Source of the DNA: Conoideocrella luteorostrata
Taxonomy: Eukaryota; Ascomycota; Sordariomycetes; Hypocreales; Clavicipitaceae
Assembly (NCBI GenBank): GCA_032433595.1
Contig: JASWJB010000022.1
Span: 62,001-126,000 of the forward strand
Direction: 5' to 3'
DNA length: 64,000 nt
Numbering within the stretch: position 1 is the stretch's first letter; every line of letters starts with the position of its first letter. Below the pieces are notes generated by a model. It did no database searches, had not been told where the DNA came from, and saw only the letters and a list, made by a program, of their open reading frames with translations. The translations under genes were made by a program, and so were the position numbers. Positions 37,225 to 48,196 of the stretch are shown one piece after another.

Positions 37225-38899
37225 TTACCGTTCAACGTTCCGCTCTCTAAAAATCAAGTTTGGCCCCTGGTGGCTAGCAATGAAAATGTCTTTCAGGTCA
37301 TATTCGTCTGGTCTCTCGCTCCTGCTTCCGAGCTCGCCTGCCTTTCCAGGAGCCACTTCAAAGTCAAACAACCACAACGTTTGCGCTATCACCAAGCTTA
37401 CCTCTTGATACCCCATTGCTTTTCCGGCACAAGCGCGATCGCCGATAAGAAATGGAACAAATGCCTTTCGCATAGTAGCTTGGCTAGCCTTTTCTTGTTC
37501 GGTTTGATTAGCCGTATCGAGCCAGCGCTCTGGCTTAAATTCAAACGGATCCGGAAAGTAGTGGTCGTTGTGGAAAAGCGAGTACATGCTGATAGCAACT
37601 TGGGTGCCTCGGGGGATCACATTTCCATCTACTATCAGCGGCTTGCCGCTCTCATCTTTGGGGTCCTGTTCGCGCCAAAGACTGGTGAGCGACGCCGGTG
37701 CCATGCGCAGCGATTCGTCGATGCATGCGCGGAGATACTTGCATTTATGCAGGCCGTTACTTGCTTTTATTGCGCTGAATTCGCTGAAGGTACTTCGAAT
37801 CTCTGTGACGAGCGCTTCGTAGCATCTGCGGTTACGGGACAGATAGAAGAAGACCGAGCTCATGGCTGTGGAGGTCGTCGAGCCGCCTGGATTCATATAA
37901 AATTAATAGAAGTCAGCATTTGTTACACCTACTTCACATGATTCAGCCAAGGATAACAACACAAGCATACCGGCAATGATAAAAAGAATGGCCTCAGGCC
38001 AGACCTCCCCAGGCAAAAGCTCCCCTTCACCTTGACCAATGTGATCCGCCAGGACAGACCACATGTCAAAATGTGCATCTTTCTTCTTTTCTGTGCGAGC
38101 TTTAATCATAGTCTTGATGGCATTATCGAAATCGATAAATTCCGACACGTTGAGCAGCAGCATGACCGTCTCGATCATCCTCAGCAGCGGCCATTGCATG
38201 TACGTGCTAATGCGCCAGCTCATAGCCTCCATGATCCGGGATATGTACCGATACTTGTTGTCCATCTGTGTCCGAAACGGGTACCCGAAGCCGAGCTGGC
38301 CGACGATATCGAAACTCAAACGTTGACAGTGCTCCGACAGGTTCATAATTTGACCTGTCTTGCAGGCTGTGTGGATTTTTTGGAGGAAGATGTCAATCTC
38401 TGTCTGCATTGTAGGCTCAAACTTTTGCATGAATCGCTCAGAAATAGGCTGAGCAATGTACTTGCGCTTGCGCCGGTGCTGGTCCCTGTCAAGCGCGTTT
38501 AAAACACTGGGAAACTTGGCGCGGAGCTGCGAGTTGCGGTATGCTTGACCTTTGGTCACTCGGGGGTTGAGGTAGATGTCTTCGGGTTGAGGAACGTTAG
38601 AAATTGAATCCGTGAGGTGAGGTTGGCCTCAACTCACCATGAACTGCGGTTACTGTGTTGAATAAGAGTCGGTTTGGCGCATGCCGCACGACCGGGCCTA
38701 AGATGAAAATGAACGAATGAAGGTACACGATGGATAGACGTTACTGACCGTATCGCTGAAAGTTTTGATATGCCACCAAGTGATTTCTCTTGCGTACTGC
38801 AGCGAACGCATTGTAACCATCTGTGATTTTCGCAAGGAAGGGCCCCGGATATTTGCGCAAAGGGTGGAGCAAGAGGTTGTAACTTCCAGAGGCGAGCAG
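37225..38899 (-). CDS. Cytochrome P450 monooxygenase, N-terminal membrane anchor unresolved
   Basis: Exons 38899-38749, 38697-38638, 38579-37971 and 37886-37225 join in phase to about 493 residues. P450 hallmarks in order: the proline-rich hinge (YNLLLHPLRKYPGPFLAKIT), GPVVRHAPNRLLFNT, the oxygen-binding helix I (IIAGGSTTSTAM, across the last intron), the ExxR motif (DESLRMAP), FKPERWLD, and the heme-binding loop FLIGDRACAGK with the axial Cys. Class II enzyme, expected at the endoplasmic reticulum with a reductase partner. The 5' exon with start codon and membrane anchor was not placed; an ATG near 38983 (minus) does not join in phase with the first exon. Family and substrate are not assignable by eye. 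Confidence 0.88.
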
Positions 38900-39481
38900 C
38901 TACATGTGCATGGTTAACCGAATGTAGTTTGAAATTTCACTGTACAGGGCTTTTGTACCAAAAACAAGAGAGCCTGAGCAGCATATCGGCTGATCTGCCA
39001 GAAAACACTAAGCGCTTCCATTGGTTAATACGTCGGCCAGTAATTCGTGTTATTAGCTCAATGATTTTTCTTTGTTATCGTGAAGCAGATGAGTGCAAGA
39101 ATTGAATTGAAACAACACTCAGCACGCCTGAGGTAGGAGGGATAAACGCCTTTTTCTGGCGCATGACCCAACAACATGGTAGGGAGGTTTTGGCAAATCC
39201 TGCATAATTCACGAAATTTCCGGGCAAGCCGTGCCGAATGGTGTCAGGCAAGACATGCGTCCAACTAGACGGGGCACCTGCAAGCCCTACGTTGCGCCAA
39301 CATGCAATAACACCACACAACACAACACAACGGCGATATCACGAGACAAGATCAGACCTGGTGCAAAAATTGCACAAGAACCCAGAGCACAAGGTGCAAT
39401 AAAATTAAGGCATGAAATAAAACATCTGGCGTGTAATTTGCCAAAAACCACGGCAACCACCACAACTCGACCACCAGCGCT

Positions 39482-39844
39482 CCAACCGGCACGAAACCTG
39501 GCGCAAAAGACTTATAACGACGCTGCGCATATGATGCGAGCTGCTCCTGGCGGGCGCGGCAAATCTGCGGCGGGCAGCGCACAAAATGCCGGCGGAATGG
39601 GTGGTTTTTCGCTCGGGTTGTGAGAGAAAGGAGAAGACTGTTGGCGCGAAAAGGAGGTTGTTGGCAGAAAAAGGAGGAGACTGTGGGCCGTCTCCTCTCT
39701 TTTCTCACAACCCGAGCGAAAACCACCCATCCCGCCGGCATTTTGTGCGCTGCCCGCCGGGAGCACCCAGAGCGCCTTGATTTTGGCTGCATCGTGTGCG
39801 CCGGGCTTTTCTGCATCGTTTGCGCCAGGTTTCGTGCCGTTTGG
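39482..39844. mobile_element. Foldback-type inverted repeat element
   Basis: Two long complementary arms, about 39482-39635 and 39691-39844, separated by about 55 bp. The outer ends are complementary (CCAACCGGCACGAAACCTGG on the left), and the inner 65-70 bp are nearly perfect, including ATGCCGGCGG and CGCTCGGGTTGTGAG. No coding sequence inside is convincing. This fits a foldback or MITE-like transposable element with long terminal inverted repeats. Open frames reported on both strands here are mirror images of each other. Confidence 0.75.
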
Positions 39845-39872
39845 TGCCCCTTACGGGGACCAAGACCGCAGA

Positions 39873-39903
39873 CAGTCAGTCAGCCAGTCAGCCAGCCAGC
39901 CAA
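39873..39903. repeat. CAGT/CAGC tetranucleotide repeat
   Basis: Short microsatellite made of CAGT and CAGC units between the foldback element and the first LTR. Confidence 0.7.
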
Positions 39904-39940
39904 CGCCTCCTCACCGTCATCAGAGCATATACATGTACAG

Positions 39941-40145
39941 TGTTGGAATCTCTCGTCAAGCATACGAGCAATCACGTGGCCACCCTAGCGCGCCTCTTTT
40001 ATAAGGCGCGCTGGGGGCATTCCCCCTCTTCTTCTTCTATTCTTAGATAGATAGATAGATCTAATTGAATTGAATACTTTGTTTCACCTATTGCTTCGTG
40101 CAAGAACCTTTTGACGTCAAATCAGAAGCCAATGTGCTTCCTACA
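39941..40145 (+). mobile_element. Solo LTR with 5-bp target-site duplication
   Basis: 205 bp beginning TGTTGGAATCTCTCGTCAAG and ending GCTTCCTACA. The flanks carry a perfect 5-bp duplication, TACAG (39936-39940 and 40146-40150). It is homologous, in opposite orientation, to the copies ending at 41847, 43714 and 58020, sharing the sequence around CACGTGG, GGCATTCC and AATTGAAT. No internal retrotransposon region follows, so it is a solo LTR formed by recombination. TG...CA ends and 5-bp duplications fit Ty1/copia or Ty3/gypsy type elements. Confidence 0.85.
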
Positions 40146-40150
40146 TACAG

Positions 40151-41637
40151 GCCTTGCAAATAGTTTTACAAAAGGCGAAACAACGGTGCGGCAAAATCCA
40201 GCAAAATCCGGGCGCCGTCACCCCTGGGTGTGGTGAGTCCTCGCACACCTCCCTGCATGAAAACAAGAAATTCACTCCTTCCAACCACCACCCACCCCCC
40301 CCCCCCAAACGGTCCACAGAAAGGCCCACCTAAGATGAAAGACACTTAAAGTAACAGTTTAACGCGGACAAGAGCACCCTAGGGCATTATATCCATCCTA
40401 ATAAAACTTGTCAGCGATCCAAGATTATGACTTCCTGCCCAGAGGTAACATGGCCTAGCCAATTCCGGTACGTCCGACAACTTCGTACTGCACACTGGGC
40501 AGGATATGTTTTCGCAGTCTTCTGCTCTTTGAGACATGTCACAGGAAGCATTCCACAACGATGCACTCAATATTACCGAAAACACACAATGCGACCGGAA
40601 TTATTCAACATCGTCGGAAGCGTTCAAAATCAACAGAATCGTACGGCCGGAAGCATTCAATATCGTCAAAATTGAACGATGCCGAGGAATGCGCCCCGCA
40701 CGAGGAATTCAACATCACCGGAAACGGACGACATCGACGATATCGTCAGAATCAATGGAATGGAATAAATGCACGAGAAGAGGGATATCGTAGAGATAAA
40801 TAGCAGCCGAATTCCCGTCAATTAGATAGAAATCAAGGACATTTTTCCACTGCCTTAGAGATCGACTTCCATAGCTGCTCACTTGTGACAAGACAGCTTA
40901 TAATTATCCCAGCACTCTTTGCAATAACTATGGCCTGACATCAAGTTATTAATAACGTAACTTTAGGTGCGAGGGCTATCCTACCACAAGAGGTGTATAA
41001 TAGCCGATACGCAGAACAGTAACAAATTTGACAATCATCCCAGCAAAGTTACTTCCACTATCTCTGCATTGCGCGCAGCCTTGCCAATTATGTGAGGTTA
41101 GAACTTTTTTGTCAGATTCGCACGTCTCACATAATAGGTACAAAGTAAGTAAGAAAAAACACTCTAGACCACGGATTAAGCTGAAAAAACGTACGGAACC
41201 ATGGACTTTTAAGTTTTGGCCCTGTCTTGAGAGCATTCTGGCAAAAATGGCAGAACTGCTCGTCCCTGGTAAGATCAAATATGACCTCATAGTCACGTCA
41301 ACAGCGCTTCCAGGGCTGCTCATGTCTGGTAAGATCTATGACCTCGCCTCTAGTAGTGGTGTTGGTGCGGGGTGCTGGCTTTGAACCAGAAGTTGTCTGG
41401 GGATTAGTCCATTGTAACAGACATATAGCACAGGAATAAACGTAAATATATAGCGGATAACGTTCTCTCTAAGTGCGCAGAGAAATAAGAAAAGGTTTAC
41501 GTTTAGAGAGAGATTCCTGGGACAGAAGAGATATTTTTTATGTGATATTCGGAGCGGTGTTTTTGTACTACTCGGAGCAGAATCTATATTTTTATATGGC
41601 CACACGCACATCCCACGCCGCTGCATACAAATCTTTA
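40151..41637. other. Repeat-rich intergenic region
   Basis: No recognised gene. Around 40566-40720 a degenerate motif like ATTCAACATCRTCGGAA recurs four times at irregular spacing (about 33-56 bp). A C-run lies near 40295. The region lies between two LTR copies and is probably old element DNA. Confidence 0.4.
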
Positions 41638-41847
41638 TGTTTAGGAAGCTTCGGGAGACGAGGGCATCGATACCGGAAGGTGAAGCAAAACAAGAAGCAA
41701 AACAATTCAATTTATTTAATCTGGACTATCTACGAGAGAGGAAGTGGAAGAGGAATGCCCGCAAGCGCGCCGTGAAAAAGAGGGGTGCTAGTGTGGCCAC
41801 GTGACCTTGCCCGCAATTGCTTGTACGCTTAACGAGGGATTCCAACA
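41638..41847 (-). mobile_element. Solo/partial LTR, same family, reverse orientation
   Basis: 210 bp from TGTTTAGGAAGCTTCGGG to GAGGGATTCCAACA. It aligns with the reverse complement of the LTR at 39941, sharing GGTGAAGCAAAACAA, GAGGAATGCCCGCAAGCGCG and GGCCACGTGACCTTG with sister copies. No matching flanking duplication is seen (CTTTA versus GGATC), so either the element recombined or the flank has diverged. Confidence 0.75.
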
Positions 41848-42184
41848 GGATCATTGAGTTCGAGTGCGTGGAGAGCACCCAAAGGAACATCAAGCTCACG
41901 TTCATGCCGTTAAGTTCAAGGAGAGGATATTAATAATGACGACCGTGACGACGAGCAAAACCGGGACCCTGGGCCAAGGTCACGAAAGGTGAACAAGAAA
42001 TGGGTTTCAGAGAGGGTTTCAGAGGGCGCGATGGCAACTATCTTGGAGGCTCCAGAGCTGGGTACGGTCGTCGTAGTCATAGTCATTTTCGTGCGGGTAA
42101 TCAAAATTGTGTGTATTATTGTTGTCTAGTTGGTGCACGCCATGTTGGTCGCGGGGTCGGCATTCGTGATGTAGGGTGGGCATG

Positions 42185-42830
42185 ACGTCATTGTAAGTGC
42201 CCATGAGCGTCTGGGCGATTGAGTTAACCGTCACCGACTCCAAGTCCTTAGAACAGCTGCTGCTACCACTGCAACAGTGACCGACCGTCTCGGGCGGGAT
42301 GGTATACCTGAAGTCGGTCATGTTCCCGTACGTGTCCCTGTCGATGGTGACGCGGTTCTGCGCGTATGGTGTCCCCGAACTCGTTGGTGATGCCGGTGGC
42401 TATGTGTTTGTTCTCGGTTATGCACATTAGCGCAGACCTCGTGCGGCTTGCCGTCATGGATGTTAACGTAGCTGCCCTCCTTAGCTTTGTACTTGTAGTG
42501 GGGCTAGCAGTTAATCTTTATCTCTAACACCTGGACGGTCGGCGGCAGCTTGTTGTTTTTAATAGTGTCCATAGTCTTGCCAAAAAGCTTAGTCACGTTT
42601 CTCTTCTTCTCCTCCTTCGTCTTCGAGGTGCTAATTATCCTCAAGACGTTATTCGTGACGTATTTTGCGATGCGTGTCTCTCTTCGCCGACGCCGCTATA
42701 CCCTTAGTCTCCACGGTTGAGTACTCCTTCCTGGTCGTGATCAAACATGTACTTACTTGTAGTTGCCCCTTCAGATCCGCCCTCACATTCTCGAACGGGG
42801 TCCCGACTAGACTAGGCTCTTGTCTATCAA
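42185..42830 (-). pseudogene. Degenerate unidentified coding sequence between two LTRs
   Basis: Minus-strand sequence is protein-like but jumps between frames: around 42545-42600 NVTKLFGKTMDTIKNNK, then a stop, then KAKEGSYVNIHDGKPHEVC; after further shifts DRDTYGNMTDFRYTIPPETV and DLESVTVNSIAQTLMGTYND (42185-42345). I do not recognise the family. It lies between two LTR copies of the same orientation, so it could be the decayed interior of a non-autonomous element or a captured host fragment. Confidence 0.3.
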
Positions 42831-43340
42831 CATCTTCGCAGTACAGAGCCTAGCTCTAGATGACCGTTTGGTGGCGGTAGGATGCTGAAGTCAGGGCACA
42901 GATGAAAGGAAGGTTAGGGACTCAAAGAAGTCGCTATTGTGACTGAAGATATTAAAGACAGTTGAGCGATACTGAGGGGTTGAGATTGGCTGTAAATTGT
43001 CTGGGAAAGGTGCTTGAGTTGAGTGATCCTCTGCTTTAACAAGGTACCCGAAATGCAAATTAGGGGGGGTTGCTACCAATACACACTCATTAATGAGGTA
43101 GCCTCTGTCGGGGTCCCTTTGAACGGGTTTATTGCAGGGCGCGAGCCACGTCTTCTACCCCGCCACTCCTATCACGTGGAACTTGGGTGAGCCGGGTAGG
43201 CCCTGTGAGTGCACCCACGCAGCTTCTGTGTGAAGCAACTCGCGCCTCGATTGGTTGCATAATCTTGAGGGTCTAATTTTTGTTGGGTCGAGAATAGCTC
43301 CTGTTAGGGTGATTAGTGCCGTAAGTAGCTATACGTCTCG

Positions 43341-43460
43341 GATAGTGAGGCAGTGCCTAGGAGAGAAAGGCGATGCCTCGGAAAGAAAGGCGATGCCTCG
43401 GAAAGTGAGGCGATGCCTCGGAAAGTGTGGCGATGACTCGGATAACGAGGCAGTGCAAGA
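43341..43460. repeat. Six-copy 20-bp tandem repeat
   Basis: Six consecutive 20-bp units, consensus GAAAGTGAGGCGATGCCTCG, each holding the near-palindrome GAGGCGATGCCTC. The outermost units are most divergent. It ends about 30 bp before the LTR at 43492. Not CRISPR-like (no spacers). Confidence 0.9.
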
Positions 43461-43491
43461 AAGGCAGAAGACATGGATAGAAGGAAGAAAG

Positions 43492-43714
43492 TGTAGTCCG
43501 TAGAAAGCACAGGGCTTTGGGCGATAAGGGTCTTAATACTAGAGGGTAAAGCGAAACAAGATGTAAAATAGTTTAATTTATCTATATCTAGGTTATCTAA
43601 GAGGGAAGAAGAGGAAGAGGAATGCCCGCAAGCGCGCCACATAAAAGAGCCGTGCTAGGGTGGCCACGTGACCTTGTTCGCAATTGCTCGTACGCTTGAC
43701 GAGGGATTCCAACA
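43492..43714 (-). mobile_element. Solo/partial LTR, same family, reverse orientation
   Basis: 223 bp from TGTAGTCCGTAGAAAGC to GAGGGATTCCAACA, homologous to 41638-41847 and 57801-58020. Flanking 5-mers (GAAAG and TTTGC) do not match. It lies 3' of kinase A, about 190 bp from its stop codon. Confidence 0.75.
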
Positions 43715-43903
43715 TTTGCGATGGTCACAGAATACATAATATTCTGTGACAAATACGTACTGATTGGATAAGTCTAAAGTGTCAATATTTGTACGATACA
43801 AGTCGCGCGAGTAATGAAGATGGAGCTCGTATTCCGAGCAATAGGTGATGTCACGTCTGATGATTGGTTGAAGACTGGCGAATCCCTCAGCTATGTTATC
43901 GCA

Positions 43904-46206
43904 CTATGATATTCCTCTTGCTTTCCTTTTAATACCATCTCTCCACTTCCTAATGTAATTAATGCAACATTGGCTGTGTCTTGACTCCGTTTGGGGGGCA
44001 TCCCGCTCTTGACTCTCCGTCCAGTTGTTCAGAGCTTGATCTAGACTCGTAGTTTCACGACCGACCACACTAGTAGGGTCTTCTTTGAGAGCCTGAATGG
44101 GCTGGGAATTCGTGTTTGCACTAGGGCGGCCGTTTCTTATTGCCGCGCTTCCAGGTTTGGATTCATCGAGGGATCCTTGATTTCGGCTCCTGCCATCCCA
44201 TACCACTTCTTCCTGTGGTTTGCCAATCTCACCCTGCAGTAAATTTAAATCAACATTCAACTGATCGTCATCCTCTAAAGTGCCAGGGACCATAGGATCC
44301 TGCGGAAGAGGGTGATGAGAATTTTCAAGCTATATTTGCAGTTAGTTTTTGGACACAAAGTTGCCTATGGGAGTATTACATTGAATAGCGGGGGGAAGTT
44401 CTTGTCTCCGGCATCCGGTGTGGATTCTTGATGGTCGAGATATAAGCATGGAATTGTTTTGCACCTCCTAGAAACTTCAGTCAAGTCCGCATGCACCATC
44501 TCTATATTCGGTCGCCCCCTTGGTTCTGGATTAAACATCTTCTCGGTTAGATCCAGCAGATCCTCAATCGCTCGAGAACAATACTTGTGGCTACGCAAAT
44601 ATGCGATCCACTATGTGAAAGTTTTAGCATACGTTTTGTCTGTGACGTACCATGCATGTATAAATGCTCACCTTTGTGACGGAACTCTTGAGCACAAAAG
44701 TAGAAGATATGGGGGAACTGTGGCCAAGGATACTTCGCACGAAGCCGACACGCGATGCGACGCGGTTAAAGAATTTGTCCTGTGGAAATTGGTTGCGCCT
44801 GTCGTCATCGACTAGTCTTACTGTACTGAAACTCTGGCGTTCTTGACCATCAGGTGTCAAAAAACCCCTCCCTGCTATGGCTTCATATCCCAGGGCTTCA
44901 TATCCCAGCAGATGCCATGTAATAAACTCTATGAATACACACGCTAAGGTCCAAATGTCATAGCTTTGATTGACCTTACTATGATAATCATCGTCCACCT
45001 CTGGTGGTCGGTATGTGAGAGTGCAGGATATTCGGTGCGCCAAAGTGTAGTGCTGGGTAAACTCAGAATGAAAACGCGTCAGGCCTAGGTCGGCTAAAAC
45101 CAGCCGGCCTTGTTGCTCCTCACGTTGGTCTGGGAAGTAGAGTATATTTGCAGGCTTGATGTCACCGTGCCGACCTTCTCTTTGAACATCGATTGAAGAT
45201 TCGTGATGATGAACCTTGCGTAGCCCTTTGGTAAGACCTAGACATTGCTTGATGAGCCAAAGCTGCCAAGTAGATCTCTGTCCTTTTACGGCATCGCTTT
45301 GAGTGCTCTTCCAGAATTGATGGAGGTTGTGCTTTGCCCATGGAAATACGAAGAAGTAATTACCCGATTTTTCATATGAAAATAAAAGCTTGATGAGGTG
45401 AGGGTCGCCGGTCTTTCCTAAACTGAACCGCATGAGGGCGCTCCTCTCCCTTTCGAATTCTTCAGCGTTCTGAGTCTCGAGCTTCTTGACAGCATAGTAT
45501 GGGTTATTCTGATAATCCGAGTTCTACCCACCGTAAGCTAATTGGCGCCGTGCAGACTTGGGGGATCTATCCTTACCGGGTGTAATCTCCAATCTTGGTG
45601 ATGTTTGTGAATTTGGATCTTGGCTACTACTCCTCCGCCTCCTCTCATTCCTTCACTCCAATCTAGAGGCTCCAAGTACGGCATTGGGCATCTACGATCG
45701 AACTTCACATGTTCATTAGGATCAAAAGTCAGAATTGGGGCAAGCATTAAGTACTGTTTTGAAGAAAACTCTTCGAAACCCCTTTGACCCAAACCATTGA
45801 AACAATCCGTCCTCTCCTTTAAAGGTAAGTCTTGATCGCAAATCCCATGGCGGATAAAGTCATGAATGCAATCAGGTCTTTCAATGTAGACGAGTGTCGC
45901 GAGGATCCGAAGTCGTTCTGACCCACCATCATGGCCAAGGATATGATGTCCCGGCTCTACACGCCCCAGATTTTCGTTTCCGGTGGAACCACCAATGATT
46001 TCCTTGATAGTATCGATACGGAATACCTCGTAGAGTGTATTTTGGGGAATGAATCTCATACTGTCGTCGACTTCCTCCAGAACTGGGAGAAGGTGTCTGC
46101 GGAGCACCGCACGAACCGGATGTTCATGATGGGTTTGTGCCATCATGGAAGCCTCGGCTACACAGGGATCGCTTGTGTAACGTTGAAGCTGTTGTCGGCC
46201 TGTCAA
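43904..46206 (-). CDS. Divergent non-RD protein kinase with unknown N-terminal region (kinase A)
   Basis: Exons 46206-45577, 45523-44672, 44610-44380 and 44329-43904 join in phase to 712 residues. The N-terminal about 195 residues are unassigned. A kinase fold follows: glycine loop RGGGGVVAKI, the ATP-anchoring Lys in NNPYYAVKKLE (across intron 1), catalytic loop RHGDIKPANIL, ADLGLTRFH in place of DFG, YRPPEVDD in place of APE, and YDIWTLACVFIEF. HGD instead of HRD makes it a non-RD kinase. The last about 150 residues are polar and low-complexity. No transmembrane segment. It is paralogous to kinase B at 48197. The gene looks intact. Role unknown; the neighbouring HET gene suggests non-self or cell-death signalling (inference). 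Confidence 0.82.
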
Positions 46207-47170
46207 TCTATCTATTGGGCAAAAAGCACATGCCGTCAGGGTAGCACAGAATAGGGTGCGTCACGACTGTGCTCTGTGCATTTAAACGACTAAACAACTG
46301 CAGTACATGGAAGAGCCTTAGCAGTTATAAAAAAAAAAAAAAGAAGAACGCAAAGAGCCTTCTTTAATCTCAAAAGATCTGCAAGACGTCCTTGTAGGTT
46401 AATAGGTGTTGTACTATTTGAATGTTTATTTATGGGTGTCTTTCGCGGCGGCCTGGTTTCCCGGGAGCCTCACGGCGAGAAGCCATTGAGGATGGACTTG
46501 TAGTCTGCGGCTGATACTAAGACATGTCTTTGTGCTGGGCCGCACACTAGGCGACACTCCCCTCCCACGTCTGCCAAAACTATGCAATCTCACGTAATAG
46601 GACTGTACTAGTAAAGTTGTTGCTTTGCCTTTTACGGAGTAGAGGTTTAAAATACGGAGTAACAGGGCGGGAGGTCAAACACTCACTGCACAAAAATCTG
46701 ACCAATTGCATTCGGACGATAAGGGTTCTGCCGCGCCACACACATTAAACCAATAAACACCGCCTTTGTCCCCAAATGACACAGCTGGGTTTAGAGGAGA
46801 AGGGAAGGGGGGCCGAGTCTGAATCCTCGACTACTCCGCGCATGTTCAAGAGCGCTGCGTTGCTGCCTGACATCGGGGCTGACCACTAGCCGGTTATTTT
46901 GCGCTTGAAAATATTTGCTAGAATATTTCACCTGGCAAGGCATATCGGGGATGCCGAGCCACCAGCACACAAGCCGGGCGGATCGTGCGACGCATGTCGG
47001 TGCGTTGTAGGAAAAGATTATCCTGAGAGGTGGGGATAAAAGCTAGGCTGCCGTCGTCCTTGTTTCCCTCCGCTCTCTATCGCTCTCTTTCACCATCATT
47101 CCCCCCATAACTCTTTTTTTTCTTTACGAAAACTACAAAAAAAAAACTAAACTGGGCCTGTATACTTAAT
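46207..47170. promoter_or_regulatory. Spacer upstream of kinase A, with promoter-like end
   Basis: Holds an A-run (46328-46341), TACGGAGTA motifs near 46635 and 46655, and at its right end a TATA-like GATAAAAGC (about 47035) followed by a 90-bp pyrimidine-rich leader. The right end looks like a real fungal promoter reading rightwards into the small frame at 47171. Confidence 0.45.
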
Positions 47171-47377
47171 ATGAGCTTCTTAGCACACTCGCTGAAGTTA
47201 ACCGCCGAGCGCCGAATTCCCTCATCTTCTGTACGAAATCCGCAGAACCTCGTTAGGAATCTTCAAATCCTGTCTCAAAGGAATGGCTATAAGGTGCAAA
47301 GCCTGGAAATGCGGAATGACGAGTACATAATTTCTCTTGAATGGCCAGCTTCGCGCCACGAGGGAATGACGCGTTGA
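47171..47377 (+). CDS. Small hypothetical protein, 68 residues
   Basis: A short frame starting MSFLAHSLKLTAERR follows a TATA-like box and a CT-rich leader that end just before the ATG, which is the main reason to list it. No signal peptide, membrane segment or known motif. It may be a complete small gene or the first exon of one whose 3' part I cannot place. It lies between the two divergent kinases. Confidence 0.35.
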   Translation: MSFLAHSLKLTAERRIPSSSVRNPQNLVRNLQILSQRNGYKVQSLEMRNDEYIISLEWPASRHEGMTR

Positions 47378-48196
47378 AGAAATAACGCCCCGGGTAGGTC
47401 ATCAGCCATAGCTCGCTCCGACCGACAAATTAATTTGACCTATCCAGGCATCCATCTTGGTTGGTGGCGTTAGAGCATGGTGACGGTGAATGAAGGTGCA
47501 GCGATGGCGAGCTTGGTGGTGTGGTGTGGTGGATGTCAGCTGATGACAGAACGAATAGGATATCTGGAAAATTTTCACAATCCATGTAAATTACGGCCTG
47601 ATGTGGTTATCACATATAGCCTGCATATACATATATTGAATGGCAGTGCTCAGTCCGGTGCATTGATTGGCCGTCTCGCATGACACATGATCATGTAGCT
47701 ACTGATTCCAGGTTGGGCTCTTTGGCCGTCCAATCTGTGGAAAACTTGCATTTCTAAGGCATCAGCAGAGTGGGATATATGGCCCGGATGTATGGCCACC
47801 ACCCTTTTCTCGGTGCTGTAGGCCCGAGATTGAATTGTGGCAACAGCAAGCAGGGCGAGCGAACCTACAAACACGTATACTTGCTCAAACCGTCTTCATA
47901 TTGGGCAAAGGGCAGGTTGTCGCTGGTATGCGCTATTTTCGTAGTTAGCATTAGCAATTTCTTAAAACATCTGTGACGTGGCTGTGTACTTGTTCATGCG
48001 GTAGTGCTGGTCGGGTTGCAGGTAATTTGCTCCACAAGTGCTAAATCTGCCTTTCCATGCTTACGTGTCATAAATCTTGCCATCTGCGGCCGGAGCCCTT
48101 GATGCTCAATATGCATTTTTCTGTTCCAGAACTGAAACCTGTAATTTCATGACCAACAAATTTTCACGATTTGTTCATAAGGTTGAGACCGAAACC
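47378..48196. other. Spacer upstream of kinase B
   Basis: About 820 bp without a recognised gene; includes the presumed promoter of kinase B. An alternative upstream start for kinase B exists at 48077. Confidence 0.4.

Noticed and set aside
37903..37971. Stop within the P450 helix I region
   Set aside because: It lies in an 84-bp intron (37887-37970); splicing restores the oxygen-binding motif.
43341..43460. CRISPR-like array
   Set aside because: Units are directly adjacent with no spacers, and the organism is a fungus.
41638..43714. Complete LTR retrotransposon with two LTRs
   Set aside because: The two LTRs share orientation, but the outer flanks have no matching 5-bp duplication, no gag/pol motif lies between, and the pair may be independent solo copies.
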